From positions 1-43,818 of IMG/VR virus record IMGVR_UViG_3300042691_009387: a stretch of DNA of 43,818 bases; one strand, given 5' to 3'. A program made the translations under genes and the position numbers. Numbering within the stretch: the stretch's first letter is position 1; the number at the start of each line of letters is the position of its first letter. A model generated the notes under the pieces. It was not told the DNA's origin. It was given only the letters and a program-made list of their open reading frames with translations, and made no database searches. Below, in pieces: positions 33,226 through 40,357 of this stretch. Source of the stretch: a virus.

Positions 33226-34466
33226 CCGAGGCCGCCCACTCCAAGCTGAGTGCGTCGGCGGCCGACCGCTGGATGGCCTGCCCCGGCAGCGTCGTCCTGT
33301 CGGCCGGCCTGCCCGACAACACCAGCGAGTACGCCGCCTGGGGCAGCGTTGCGCATCGCGTCGCCGATGAGTGCCTGACCAAGATCTGGGACCCGGTCCT
33401 GTTCGTGGGCACCACCCACGACCAGGACGGCTACAAGATCACGGTCGACGCCGAGATGGTCGAGTGCGTGCAGACGTACCTCGGCAACCTGCGCGAGATG
33501 ACCGCAGGCGCCGACCTGTTCGAGTCCGAGACACGCACCAACTACAGCACCTGGCTCAACGTCGACCAGGATCTGGCCTGGGGCACGGCCGACGCCACCG
33601 CGCTGATCGGCACCGAGCTGCAGGTGCACGACCTCAAGACCGGCCGAGGTGTCGAGGTCGACGCGGTCGAGAACCGCCAGATGATGCTGTACGCAGGCGG
33701 CAAGCTGCTGGAGATGGAAGCGCTCGGCATCGAGGTCGAGACCGTGCGCCTCGTGATCCATCAGCCCCGCGTGCGCAAGGCCCCCAGCGAGTGGCGCCTG
33801 ACGCGCGACGAGCTGGCCGACTGGCTCATGGGCGACGCCCGCCAGGCCGCTCAGCGCGTGCTGACGGTAGGCGAGCCGCTGGACGAGTTCATGGCCGCCG
33901 GTGACCACTGCCGTTGGTGCCGCGCCAAGGCCACCTGCCCGACGTTGCGCGCTCATGTAGCCCGCACGGCTGCGCTGGAAAGCTACGCCGCCAGCCCTGA
34001 AGACTTTGACGACCTGTCCACTGCCATCCCGCACAGCCACAGTGAAGCCGCATGGCTCGCCGCCTGCCTGTCCAAGGTCGACATGATCGAGGACTGGTGC
34101 AGCGCTGTCCGCGCCGAGTCGCTGCGCCGCCTGTCGGCCGGCGAGCCGGTGCCCGGCTACAAGCTGGTGCAGGGCAAGCGCGGCGCCCGTGCCTGGGCCA
34201 ACCCGACCGAAGCCGAGAAGGTGCTGCGCGAGCAGTTCCGCCTGCCTGTCGAGAAGGCCTACGACCTGAAGCTGATCAGCCCCACGACCGCCGAGAAGCT
34301 GGCCAAGGCCGGCGACATCGGCCCCCGCCAGTGGGCCAAGGTCATCCCCCTCATCGTGCAACGTGACGGCGCCCCCAGCGTCGCCCCGGTGTCCGACAAC
34401 CGCCCCGCGATCACCGTCCAGCCGGTCGCAGAGGCGTTCGACGTCCAGGCTGGCGACATCGTCTGA
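33222..34466 (+). CDS. DUF2800 exonuclease (PD-(D/E)XK, Fe-S type)
   Basis: 414 residues from GTG 33222 (GTGA overlap). The nuclease core includes DLAWGTADATAL, VHDLKTGRG (the D-x-K pair) and NRQMMLYAGGKLL (QxxxY motif), typical of RecB/Cas4-like nucleases. Cysteines are placed as in the Fe-S subgroup: one near the N-terminus (DRWMACPGS, about residue 20) and C-x2-C-x5-C (CRWCRAKATC) near residue 230. DUF2800 proteins are encoded beside DUF2815 and a PolA-type polymerase in many phages and act in recombination or replication end-processing. Function is inferred from family and context. Confidence 0.82.
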   Translation: MTEAAHSKLSASAADRWMACPGSVVLSAGLPDNTSEYAAWGSVAHRVADECLTKIWDPVLFVGTTHDQDGYKITVDAEMVECVQTYLGNLREMTAGADLFESETRTNYSTWLNVDQDLAWGTADATALIGTELQVHDLKTGRGVEVDAVENRQMMLYAGGKLLEMEALGIEVETVRLVIHQPRVRKAPSEWRLTRDELADWLMGDARQAAQRVLTVGEPLDEFMAAGDHCRWCRAKATCPTLRAHVARTAALESYAASPEDFDDLSTAIPHSHSEAAWLAACLSKVDMIEDWCSAVRAESLRRLSAGEPVPGYKLVQGKRGARAWANPTEAEKVLREQFRLPVEKAYDLKLISPTTAEKLAKAGDIGPRQWAKVIPLIVQRDGAPSVAPVSDNRPAITVQPVAEAFDVQAGDIV

Positions 34467-34480
34467 AAGGAACCTGAACC

Positions 34481-35071
34481 ATGACTACCCCTACCCGCTT
34501 CCGCCTGGACAACGTCCGCGTCGACTGGCCCAACCTCTTCAAGGGTGAGCAGTTCCAGGGCACCGGCAGCTACCGCTGCGGCGCCACGCTGATCGTGCCC
34601 GGCGACCACCCTCAACTGCCGCAGATCAACGCGGCGATCGAGGAGGCCGCCAAGGCCAAGCTCAAGGACGCGACCAAGGCCGCGCTGTTCATCAAGTCCG
34701 CCCGCGCCAAAGGCAAGGTCTGCCTGTCCGACGGCGACCTCAAGGCCGCCAAGAACCCGCACTACGAGGGCACCTGGGTGCTGTCGGCCAACTGCAAGGG
34801 CGGCGACACCGAGGCCGAGGCCGAGAAGCCCACCGTGTACGACCAGTTCCGCAACCAGGTCACCGACCCGGCCAAGAACCCGATCTACCGCGGGTGCTAC
34901 GTGAACGCGCTGGTCGAGATCTACGCCGACAACCGCTACGGCGAGCAGATCAACGCCAAGCTCGTGGGCATCCAGTTCCGCAAGGACGGTGACGCCTTCG
35001 GCAGCGCGCCTGCACGGGCCGATGACTTCGACGACGTGGCCGAGGGCGCTGACGCCGACGCCTTCGTCTGA
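34481..35071 (+). CDS. DUF2815 single-stranded DNA-binding protein
   Basis: 196 residues. The N-terminus reads MTTPTRFRLDNVRVDWPNLF, then SYRCGATLIVPGDHP and YEGTWVLSANCKGG. The middle has VYDQFRNQVTDPAKNPIYRG and CYVNALVEIYADNRYGEQI. This is the DUF2815 pattern, an OB-fold ssDNA-binding protein functionally like T7 gp2.5. The acidic C-terminal end (ADDFDDVAEGADADAFV) matches the protein-docking tail of SSB-type proteins. It follows the DUF2800 exonuclease by 14 nt with SD AAAGGAA. Confidence 0.83.
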   Translation: MTTPTRFRLDNVRVDWPNLFKGEQFQGTGSYRCGATLIVPGDHPQLPQINAAIEEAAKAKLKDATKAALFIKSARAKGKVCLSDGDLKAAKNPHYEGTWVLSANCKGGDTEAEAEKPTVYDQFRNQVTDPAKNPIYRGCYVNALVEIYADNRYGEQINAKLVGIQFRKDGDAFGSAPARADDFDDVAEGADADAFV

Positions 35072-35101
35072 CCAACCGAAAGCGGGTCGCGCCTATCCTA
35101 C

Positions 35102-35221
35102 CCGGGTCTAGCCCACCCGGCACACAGCCCCTGCATCAGCGCCGCCGGTCCCCGCACACTTGAACGGCCGGCGGCGCTTACAGCGTCGGTGCGACGCAAG
35201 CAACGAAGACGTATGCAGGGG
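35102..35221 (+). ncRNA. Four-hairpin structured leader before the polymerase gene
   Basis: The 167-bp gap before the polymerase contains nested, perfectly paired arms. They are CCGGGT/ACCCGG (35102-35107 with 35115-35120), CCCCTGCAT/ATGCAGGGG (35128-35136 with 35213-35221), AGCGCCGCCGG/CCGGCGGCGCT (35138-35148 with 35168-35178), and GCGTCG-GTG-CGACGC (35183-35197). Together these make a three-way junction plus an upstream hairpin. It could be a cis-acting RNA controlling polymerase translation, a small RNA, or a DNA origin element. No T-run follows, so a simple terminator is unlikely. Confidence 0.55.
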
Positions 35222-35238
35222 AACGGGCCCCATACACC

Positions 35239-37314
35239 ATGACCACTCTCTGGTTCGATTGCGAGACCTACAGCGAAGCCGACCTCAAGGCGGTCGGCAC
35301 GCACGCCTATGCAGAGCACCCCAGCACCGAGATCACGGTCGCCCAGTGGGCGGTCGACGAGGGCGAGCCAGTGGTCGAGGACTGCAGCGAGAAGCTGGGC
35401 CCCAGCAAGGCGCTGCGCACCTGGCTGACGGCGCCAGGCGTCACCGTCGTGGCGCACAACAGCATGTTCGACCGCACGATTCTGCGCCACTGCTGGAACA
35501 TCAAGGTGCCGGTCAAGCGGTGGCAGGACACGATGGTGCGCGCGCTCGCGCACGGGCTGCCGGGCAGCCTGGACAAGCTCTCGGGCATCCTGAACCTGGC
35601 CAGCGACGAGGCCAAGGACAAGCGCGGCCGTGACCTGATCCAGCTCTTCTGCAAGCCCCGCCCGAAGGGCCACACGCTGCGCCGCGCCACCCGCGAGACG
35701 CACCCCACTGAGTGGGCCGAGTTCCTGGAGTACAGCCGCCAGGACATCGTCTCGATGCGCGCCGTGCACAAGAAGCTGCCGGCCTGGAACTACAACGCCA
35801 CCTCGCCAGAGCTCGCACTGTGGCACCTGGACCAGCGCATCAACGACCGCGGGTTCGCCGTCGACCTGGAGCTCGCCCACGCTGCGATCGAGGCGGTGGC
35901 CACCGAGCAGGCCCGGCTGAAGGAGGAGACCCGCGAACTGACCGGCGGCCAGGTCACCTCCCCCAGCAAGCGCGACGAGCTGCTGGCGCACATCCTGATG
36001 GAGTACGGGGTCGAGCTGCCCGACATGCGGGCCGACACGCTGCGCCGCCGGATCGAGGACCCGGAGCTGCCTGACGCGGTGAAGCTGCTGCTGTCGATCC
36101 GGCTTGAGGCCACGAAGACCTCGACGGCCAAGTACAAGGCCCTGGTCAAGGCCACCTCGGTCGACGGCCGCCTGCGCAACACGCTGCAGTTCGCTGGCGC
36201 TCAGCGCACCGCCCGTTGGGCTGGTCGCGTGTTCCAGCCCCAGAACATGCCCAGGCCTGACATGGAGCAGGACGAGATCGACCTGGCCATCGACGCGCTG
36301 AAGGCGGGATGCGCCCCCCTGGTAATCGCGGACGTAATGAGGGCCACCGCAAACACCGTGCGTGGCGCGATCGTAGCACCTCGTGGCAAGAAGCTGGTGA
36401 TCGCCGACCTGTCCAACATCGAGGGCCGCGGGCTCGCGTACCTGGCCGGCGAGACCTGGAAGGTGCGCGCGTTCCGCGAGTTCGACCAAGGCAAGGGCGC
36501 CGACCTCTACAAGCTGGCCTACGCCCGCTCGTTCACGGTCGACCCGAAGGACGTGACGAAGCCCCAGCGCCAGATCGGCAAGGTCATGGAGCTGGGCCTC
36601 GGGTACGAGGGCGGCGTGGCCGCGTTCCTGACGTTCGCCGCGGTGTACCAGATGGACCTCGAGCAACTGGCCGAGGCAGTGTGGTCGGCCGCCAGCGCGC
36701 AGGCGCTCGAGGCAGCGCTGGGCATGTGGTCCTGGGCCACGAAGAAGCGCCGCACGCTCGGCCTGTCGCAGCGCGTCTACGTGGCCTGCGAGGTACTGAA
36801 GGCCGCCTGGCGCGCTGCGCACCCGGCCACGACCTCACTGTGGGCTGACATGGGCACCGCAGTGCGCCAGGCCATCCAGCGCCCGGGCGAGGTGTTCCGC
36901 GTGCGCGCGATCGCCGTGCGCCGTGACGGGAACTGGCTGCGGGTGCGCCTGCCCTCCGGTCGCTACCTCTGCTACATCAACCCCGAGGTCGGCGACGACG
37001 GGCAGATCAGCTACATGGGCGTGAACCAGTACACCCGCCAGTGGGCCAGGATCAAGACCTACGGTGGCAAGCTGGTGGAGAACCTGGTGCAGGCCTGGGC
37101 CCGCGACGTGCTGGCCAGCAACATGGCCGCGATCGACGCCGCCGGCTACGAGATCGTGCTGACGGTGCACGACGAGCTGATCACCGAGGCACCCAACAAC
37201 CCCGCGTTCAACCACGAGCACCTGGCCGCGCTCATGTCCACCCAGCCAGCGTGGGCGCCTGACGTGCCACTGGCCGCGGCCGGGTTCGAGACGTTGCGCT
37301 ATCGCAAGGACTAG
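35239..37314 (+). CDS. DNA polymerase, family A with 3'-5' exonuclease
   Basis: 691 residues. The N-terminal DEDD exonuclease has Exo I LWFDCETYSEADL (D7, E9), Exo II VVAHNSMFDRTIL and Exo III YSRQDIVSM. Pol motif A is IADLSNIEGR (D390), motif B is RQIGKVMELGLGYEGG (R444, K448), and motif C is VLTVHDELITEAP (H644, D645). The motif B/C spacing matches bacteriophage-type family A enzymes of the DUF2800/2815 cassette rather than T7. It replicates the phage genome with the primase-helicase and SSB. A structured leader precedes it. A 6-bp hairpin CTAGGG-TTTG-CCCTAG spans the stop codon. Confidence 0.9.
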   Translation: MTTLWFDCETYSEADLKAVGTHAYAEHPSTEITVAQWAVDEGEPVVEDCSEKLGPSKALRTWLTAPGVTVVAHNSMFDRTILRHCWNIKVPVKRWQDTMVRALAHGLPGSLDKLSGILNLASDEAKDKRGRDLIQLFCKPRPKGHTLRRATRETHPTEWAEFLEYSRQDIVSMRAVHKKLPAWNYNATSPELALWHLDQRINDRGFAVDLELAHAAIEAVATEQARLKEETRELTGGQVTSPSKRDELLAHILMEYGVELPDMRADTLRRRIEDPELPDAVKLLLSIRLEATKTSTAKYKALVKATSVDGRLRNTLQFAGAQRTARWAGRVFQPQNMPRPDMEQDEIDLAIDALKAGCAPLVIADVMRATANTVRGAIVAPRGKKLVIADLSNIEGRGLAYLAGETWKVRAFREFDQGKGADLYKLAYARSFTVDPKDVTKPQRQIGKVMELGLGYEGGVAAFLTFAAVYQMDLEQLAEAVWSAASAQALEAALGMWSWATKKRRTLGLSQRVYVACEVLKAAWRAAHPATTSLWADMGTAVRQAIQRPGEVFRVRAIAVRRDGNWLRVRLPSGRYLCYINPEVGDDGQISYMGVNQYTRQWARIKTYGGKLVENLVQAWARDVLASNMAAIDAAGYEIVLTVHDELITEAPNNPAFNHEHLAALMSTQPAWAPDVPLAAAGFETLRYRKD

Positions 37315-37336
37315 GGTTTGCCCTAGGTTGCAGGGC

Positions 37337-37352
37337 TTTAGCATGTGCTACA
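37337..37352 (+). promoter_or_regulatory. Operator copy 4 with leaderless-type promoter
   Basis: TTTAGC-ATGT-GCTACA, identical to copy 2 over 16 bp. The following TACAGT (37349-37354) is a likely -10, and the ATG of the next gene (37362) lies only 7 nt after it, so transcription would start at or next to the AUG. The -35 is poor (TTGCAG at 15 bp). Confidence 0.6.
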
Positions 37353-37361
37353 GTTCTTCGC

Positions 37362-37475
37362 ATGGACAAACCACCGCCCATCTGGCCCTTCCCCACCTGG
37401 AAGGGTCAGCCCCTCCCCAAACCGAAGCGCCAGCCCAAGCCGGCGTACCCCTCCGACCAACCAGCACCATTCTGA
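37362..37475 (+). CDS. 37-residue proline-rich peptide
   Basis: Starts MDKPPPIWPFPTWKGQPLPK and ends SDQPAPF; 12 of 37 residues are Pro, with two Trp and many Lys/Arg. No SD precedes the ATG, which lies 7 nt after a predicted -10 in an operator-bearing promoter, so a leaderless mRNA is plausible. Its frame is open from the operator to 2 nt before the next gene. Proline-rich peptides of this length bind SH3-like or other host modules in some phages, but here that is speculation. Confidence 0.5.
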   Translation: MDKPPPIWPFPTWKGQPLPKPKRQPKPAYPSDQPAPF

Positions 37476-37477
37476 CC

Positions 37478-37636
37478 ATGAAGAACTACCGCACCCCCCG
37501 CACGATCGCCGAGTGTGACTTCACGACCGGCTATTCGATCGACAACCCCAACAAGGCCGCCGCTCGCCGGGCCGACATCTACCTCGCCGTGATCTGCGTG
37601 CTGGTCGCCGGCCTCATGCTGTGGGGGGTCATCTGA
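37478..37636 (+). CDS. 52-residue single-TM protein
   Basis: From ATG 37478: MKNYRTPRTIAECDFTTGYS, then IDNPNKAAARRADI, then a C-terminal membrane helix YLAVICVLVAGLMLWGVI. It ends with TGA overlapping the next ATG (TGATG). Small phage proteins with this 'RTPRT--E--F-TGY' N-terminus and one TM are seen in other genomes, but I cannot name a role. It is transcribed with the neighbouring Cys-rich TM protein. Confidence 0.58.
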   Translation: MKNYRTPRTIAECDFTTGYSIDNPNKAAARRADIYLAVICVLVAGLMLWGVI

Positions 37637-37854
37637 TGGACCCGAACCTGCGCATCGTCAAGCTGCCCGGCTGCCTGGGCGACTGCCAGCAAGGGCGCCG
37701 ACCTTGCATGAGCCCCAAGGAGTGCTCTCCTGACCAGCCGCTCACCCGCAACGGGTGCTTCATCATTCTGGGCGCTGCGGTGCTGGCCTGGGCCATGGTC
37801 GCGCTGGCGTTCCTGGCCGCGATCGCCCTGCACAACTGGTGGGCCGGGCTGTGA
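37636..37854 (+). CDS. 72-residue Cys-rich single-TM protein
   Basis: ATG 37636 overlaps the previous stop (TGATG). The N-terminal half reads MDPNLRIVKLPGCLGDCQQG, then RRPCMSPKECSPDQP, with four cysteines (C13, C17, C24, C30) in about 18 residues. The C-terminal half is a long hydrophobic helix CFIILGAAVLAWAMVALAFL. The Cys-rich ectodomain plus TM suggests a membrane-attached metal-binding or disulphide-bonded protein. It overlaps the VRR-NUC start by GTGA. Function unknown. Confidence 0.6.
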   Translation: MDPNLRIVKLPGCLGDCQQGRRPCMSPKECSPDQPLTRNGCFIILGAAVLAWAMVALAFLAAIALHNWWAGL

Positions 37855-38117
37855 GAGAGCGCGAGATCGAGGACTACCTGGCCCGCCGGGTCAAGGCCAT
37901 GGGCGGCGAGATCCGCAAGGCCCAGTGGATTGGGCGCGCTGGCGCGCCAGACCGCCGCGTGCTGCTGCCGGGTCGGCCACCCGTGTGGGTCGAGCTCAAG
38001 GCCCCCGGCGTCAAGCCAGAGCCGCACCAGATCCGTGAACACAACCGCATGCGCCGACTCGGCGAGCTGGTCGAGGTGATCGACTCGCTCGAGGGCGTCG
38101 AGGAGCTGCTGACATGA
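37851..38117 (+). CDS. VRR-NUC domain nuclease
   Basis: 88 residues from GTG 37851 (GTGA overlap). The whole protein is one VRR-NUC domain: REREIEDYLARRVKAMGGEI with catalytic E, then GRAGAPDRRVLLPGR (PD) and VWVELKAPGVKPEPHQIREH (ExK). This is the PD-(D/E)XK arrangement of stand-alone phage VRR-NUC proteins, which are thought to be structure-specific nucleases. It belongs to the polymerase/helicase cassette. A helicase of the SNF2 family is encoded two genes later, the usual partner in phages. Confidence 0.84.
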   Translation: MREREIEDYLARRVKAMGGEIRKAQWIGRAGAPDRRVLLPGRPPVWVELKAPGVKPEPHQIREHNRMRRLGELVEVIDSLEGVEELLT

Positions 38118-38461
38118 CCCGCGCATCCCATGCCGGCATCCGCGAAACCCTGGCCGCCTGCGGGCCGTTGACAAGCCGAGAACTCATGTCGTTTTTCCCC
38201 GCCAGCAGCCAGCAGGACATTGCCGGCCTGCTGGGCAGCATGCGCAAGCGCGTCGCAGTCAGGCAGGTCTACATTCACTCCTACACCCGAGAGGCCGACC
38301 ATGCCCGCGACTACATCCGCGCTGTTTATGCGTTGGGCAACCTGCCCGATGCGCGCAAGCCGAAACCCATGAGCAACGCCGAGCGGTGCAGGAGGCACAA
38401 GGCGCGCAGGGCGATTCCGAAGGTTGCGAACTCGGTGTTTGCGCTGGGGGCGTTTCTATGA
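38114..38461 (+). CDS. Small helical protein, winged-helix-like
   Basis: 115 residues, with ATGA overlap at the VRR-NUC stop. The N-terminus MTRASHAGIRETLAACGPLT, then SRELMSFFPASSQQDIAGLL and GSMRKRVAVRQVY, resembles a winged-helix ('G-LT-REL ... V---L-L-RKRG-V') as in phage regulators of this class. The second half contains NAERCRRHKARRAIPK, a basic sequence that may contact DNA. It probably regulates or binds DNA; evidence is from pattern only. Confidence 0.55.
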   Translation: MTRASHAGIRETLAACGPLTSRELMSFFPASSQQDIAGLLGSMRKRVAVRQVYIHSYTREADHARDYIRAVYALGNLPDARKPKPMSNAERCRRHKARRAIPKVANSVFALGAFL

Positions 38462-38634
38462 TGCGCTGCCCCACCTGCCAAACCTGGACCGAGGTGCTTG
38501 AAACCCGCACTCGCCAGGACGGAACCCGGCGCCGCCGGTACGTCTGCGCCAACATGCACAAGTTCAACACCGTCGAGCGGGTCGAGGTGGTGCAGCACGG
38601 CGGCGCCCGCAGAAAGGCACCCAATGCTGCGTGA
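38458..38634 (+). CDS. Zinc-ribbon protein, NrdR-N-like
   Basis: 58 residues; the ATG at 38458 overlaps the previous stop. It reads MMRCPTCQTWTEVLETRTRQ, then DGTRRRRYVCANMHKFNTVE. The CPTC---V-ETR---DG-RRRRYVCAN-H-F-TVE pattern is like the zinc ribbon at the NrdR N-terminus, with C4, C7, C29 and probably His at the fourth position. Small zinc-ribbon proteins are frequent beside phage SNF2 helicases. It may bind DNA or the helicase. No ATP-cone domain is present. Confidence 0.7.
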   Translation: MMRCPTCQTWTEVLETRTRQDGTRRRRYVCANMHKFNTVERVEVVQHGGARRKAPNAA

Positions 38635-39997
38635 CTACCAGCGTGCCATCGTCGGCCACATGCTGGACCACGAGCGCTGCAACGTGTGGGCCGGCATGGG
38701 CACCGGCAAGACGGTGTCCGCGCTCACCGCGCTGCAAGGCCTGGCGGCGGTCGAGGACCCCTTCCCCGCCCTGGTGCTGGCGCCGCTGCGGGTGGCCTCC
38801 AGCACCTGGCCCAGCGAGGTGCAGAAGTGGGCGCACCTGCAAGGCCTCAAGCTCGCGACCGCCGTCGGCGACGTCAACGCCCGGGTGGCCGCGGTGCACG
38901 CGCAAGCCGACATCGTGGCCACCAACTACGAGCAGATCCCGTGGCTGGTCGAGCACCTGGGCGACCAGTGGCCCTTCCGCACCGTCGTTGCCGACGAGGC
39001 CACCCGGCTGAAGTCCTTCCGCGCCAGGCAGGGCGGCAAGCGCGCCCAGGCCCTGGGCAAGGTGGCGCACAAGCACACCCGCCGCTGGGTCAACCTGACC
39101 GGCACGCCAGCGCCCAACGGGTTCATGGACCTGTGGGGGCAGCAGTGGTTCATCGACGCCGGTGCCCGCCTTGGTCGCTCGTTCAGCGCGTTCGAGGACC
39201 GCTGGTTCCGCGTCAAGCGGGCCCCGGGCCAGCAGTACGGTGGTACGGTCGAGCTGCTCGAGGGGGCGCAGGCCGAGATCGAGAGCCGCCTGGCCGACTG
39301 CACATTGACCGTGCGCGCTGCAGATTTTCTCGACCTGCCCCCGCTGGTTGAGAACACAATCGAGGTGGAGCTGCCGGCCACCGCGCGCCGGCACTACCGA
39401 GAGCTGGAGCGCGAGATGTTCACGGTGCTGGCCGGTGGCGCCGAGATCGAGGCGTTCAACGCCGCGGGGCGCACGATGAAGTGCCTCCAGGCCGCGAACG
39501 GTGCGCTGTACACCGACCAGCAAGGAGCATGGAAGGAGCTGCACAATGCAAAGATTGACGCCCTCTCGTCCGTGGTGGAAGAGGCTGCTGGGGCCCCGGT
39601 TCTTGTGGCGTACCAGTTCAAGTCCGACCTCGCCCGACTACAGCATGCGTTCCCTCAAGGTCGGGCGCTGGACGCTGACCCTCGAACGATCGAGGCGTGG
39701 AACCTGGGACGGATACCACTCCTATTCGCTCACCCTCAAAGCGCTGGCCACGGACTCAACCTCCAGGAGGGCGGGAACATCCTCGTGTTCTTCGGCCTGT
39801 GGTGGGACCTCGAGGCGCACGAGCAGATCATCGAGCGCATAGGCCCGACACGCCAGGCCCAGGCCGGCTACAACCGGCCCGTGTACGTGCACCGCATCGT
39901 CGCCCGCCAGACGGTCGACGAGCTGGTGCTGCAACGACTACAGACCAAGGCCTCGGTGCAGCAGGTGTTGCTCGAGGCAATGAAGACCCGACGATGA
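38624..39997 (+). CDS. SNF2-family helicase
   Basis: 457 residues from ATG 38624; a longer frame reads back through the zinc-ribbon gene in another frame and is rejected. The start MLRDYQRAIVGHMLDHERCN, Walker A WAGMGTGKTVSAL (K29), LVLAPLRVASSTW (Ia), motif II VVADEATRLKSF (D124/E125), LTGTPAPNGFMDLW (III) and the C-terminal VFFGLWWDLEAHEQIIERIG (VI region) define a phage SNF2/DEAD-like protein. It likely acts in DNA replication, repair or recombination with the VRR-NUC nuclease and exonuclease. The zinc-ribbon gene overlaps it by 11 nt. Confidence 0.86.
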   Translation: MLRDYQRAIVGHMLDHERCNVWAGMGTGKTVSALTALQGLAAVEDPFPALVLAPLRVASSTWPSEVQKWAHLQGLKLATAVGDVNARVAAVHAQADIVATNYEQIPWLVEHLGDQWPFRTVVADEATRLKSFRARQGGKRAQALGKVAHKHTRRWVNLTGTPAPNGFMDLWGQQWFIDAGARLGRSFSAFEDRWFRVKRAPGQQYGGTVELLEGAQAEIESRLADCTLTVRAADFLDLPPLVENTIEVELPATARRHYRELEREMFTVLAGGAEIEAFNAAGRTMKCLQAANGALYTDQQGAWKELHNAKIDALSSVVEEAAGAPVLVAYQFKSDLARLQHAFPQGRALDADPRTIEAWNLGRIPLLFAHPQSAGHGLNLQEGGNILVFFGLWWDLEAHEQIIERIGPTRQAQAGYNRPVYVHRIVARQTVDELVLQRLQTKASVQQVLLEAMKTRR

Positions 39998-40173
39998 GCT
40001 ACCTCCCTCCCCTTCCGCCAGGCTACGACTACAGCCTGGCGAAACGCCAGAACCTGCTGCTGGGTTTCAGCCCGACGCTCCCGATCCTGTACCTGGACGA
40101 GGCGACGATGACGTGGCGAGAACTTGACCGGCACGTCAGCGAGGTGCATCCTGCACTTGCGTCTAGCACTTGA
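39994..40173 (+). CDS. 59-residue early protein of unknown function
   Basis: ATGA overlap with the helicase stop. It reads MSYLPPLPPGYDYSLAKRQN, then LLLGFSPTLPILYLDEATMT and WRELDRHVSEVHPALASST. It has no motif I recognise. The last codons contain one copy of a 15-bp repeat that reappears after the Acb2-like gene. It is the last gene of the helicase operon before a regulatory interval. Confidence 0.55.
   Translation: MSYLPPLPPGYDYSLAKRQNLLLGFSPTLPILYLDEATMTWRELDRHVSEVHPALASST
40144..40158 (+). repeat. Direct repeat, left copy, flanking the Acb2-like gene
   Basis: GTGCATCCTGCACTT, in the last codons of the 59-residue gene. A copy with one mismatch (GTGCATCCTGCATTT) lies at 40598-40612 after the Acb2-like gene. 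It brackets the promoter, operator and gene. Confidence 0.6.
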
Positions 40174-40212
40174 TCAAAGACGCCCGAGCACTGAATCCCT
40201 CGCAAGGCTCGG

Positions 40213-40238
40213 CTGCCTTTAGCATTTTGGAAAGGCAG
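40213..40238 (+). promoter_or_regulatory. 8-bp hairpin before the moron promoter
   Basis: CTGCCTTT (40213-40220) and AAAGGCAG (40231-40238) form a perfect stem with a 10-nt loop that contains TTTAGC-like bases. It may terminate the upstream operon weakly, although no long T-run follows, or be a further regulator site. A TATACATTAT element comes just after it. Confidence 0.5.
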
Positions 40239-40267
40239 AATATACATTATGCGTCTCAAAACGGGGG

Positions 40268-40297
40268 TTGACGGGTTAGCAGTTGCTACAATATACT
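40268..40297 (+). promoter_or_regulatory. Sigma70-type promoter with operator copy 5
   Basis: TTGACG (40268-40273) and TATACT (40292-40297) are separated by 18 bp. GTTAGC-AGTT-GCTACA (40275-40290) lies between them, and a further CTGTAGC half site follows. This is the best promoter in the window and probably drives the Acb2-like gene. Confidence 0.8.
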
Positions 40298-40357
40298 GTA
40301 GCAAAACGGACGTCCGCCCCCGTACCAGTGGCGGCATTTTGATGAAAGACCTGACAC

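Noticed and set aside
35098-36822. 574-residue minus-strand frame over the polymerase gene
   Set aside because: The polymerase on the other strand has all family A motifs. The antisense frame has none and no RBS.
37311-37326. Hairpin CTAGGG-TTTG-CCCTAG at the polymerase stop as a terminator
   Set aside because: The stem is only 6 bp and no T-run follows. Noted within the polymerase entry only.
39640-39880. Unusual SNF2 motif VI (RIGPTRQAQAG instead of RIHRxGQ)
   Set aside because: As far as I recall this variation is normal for phage members of the family, so it is not a special feature.
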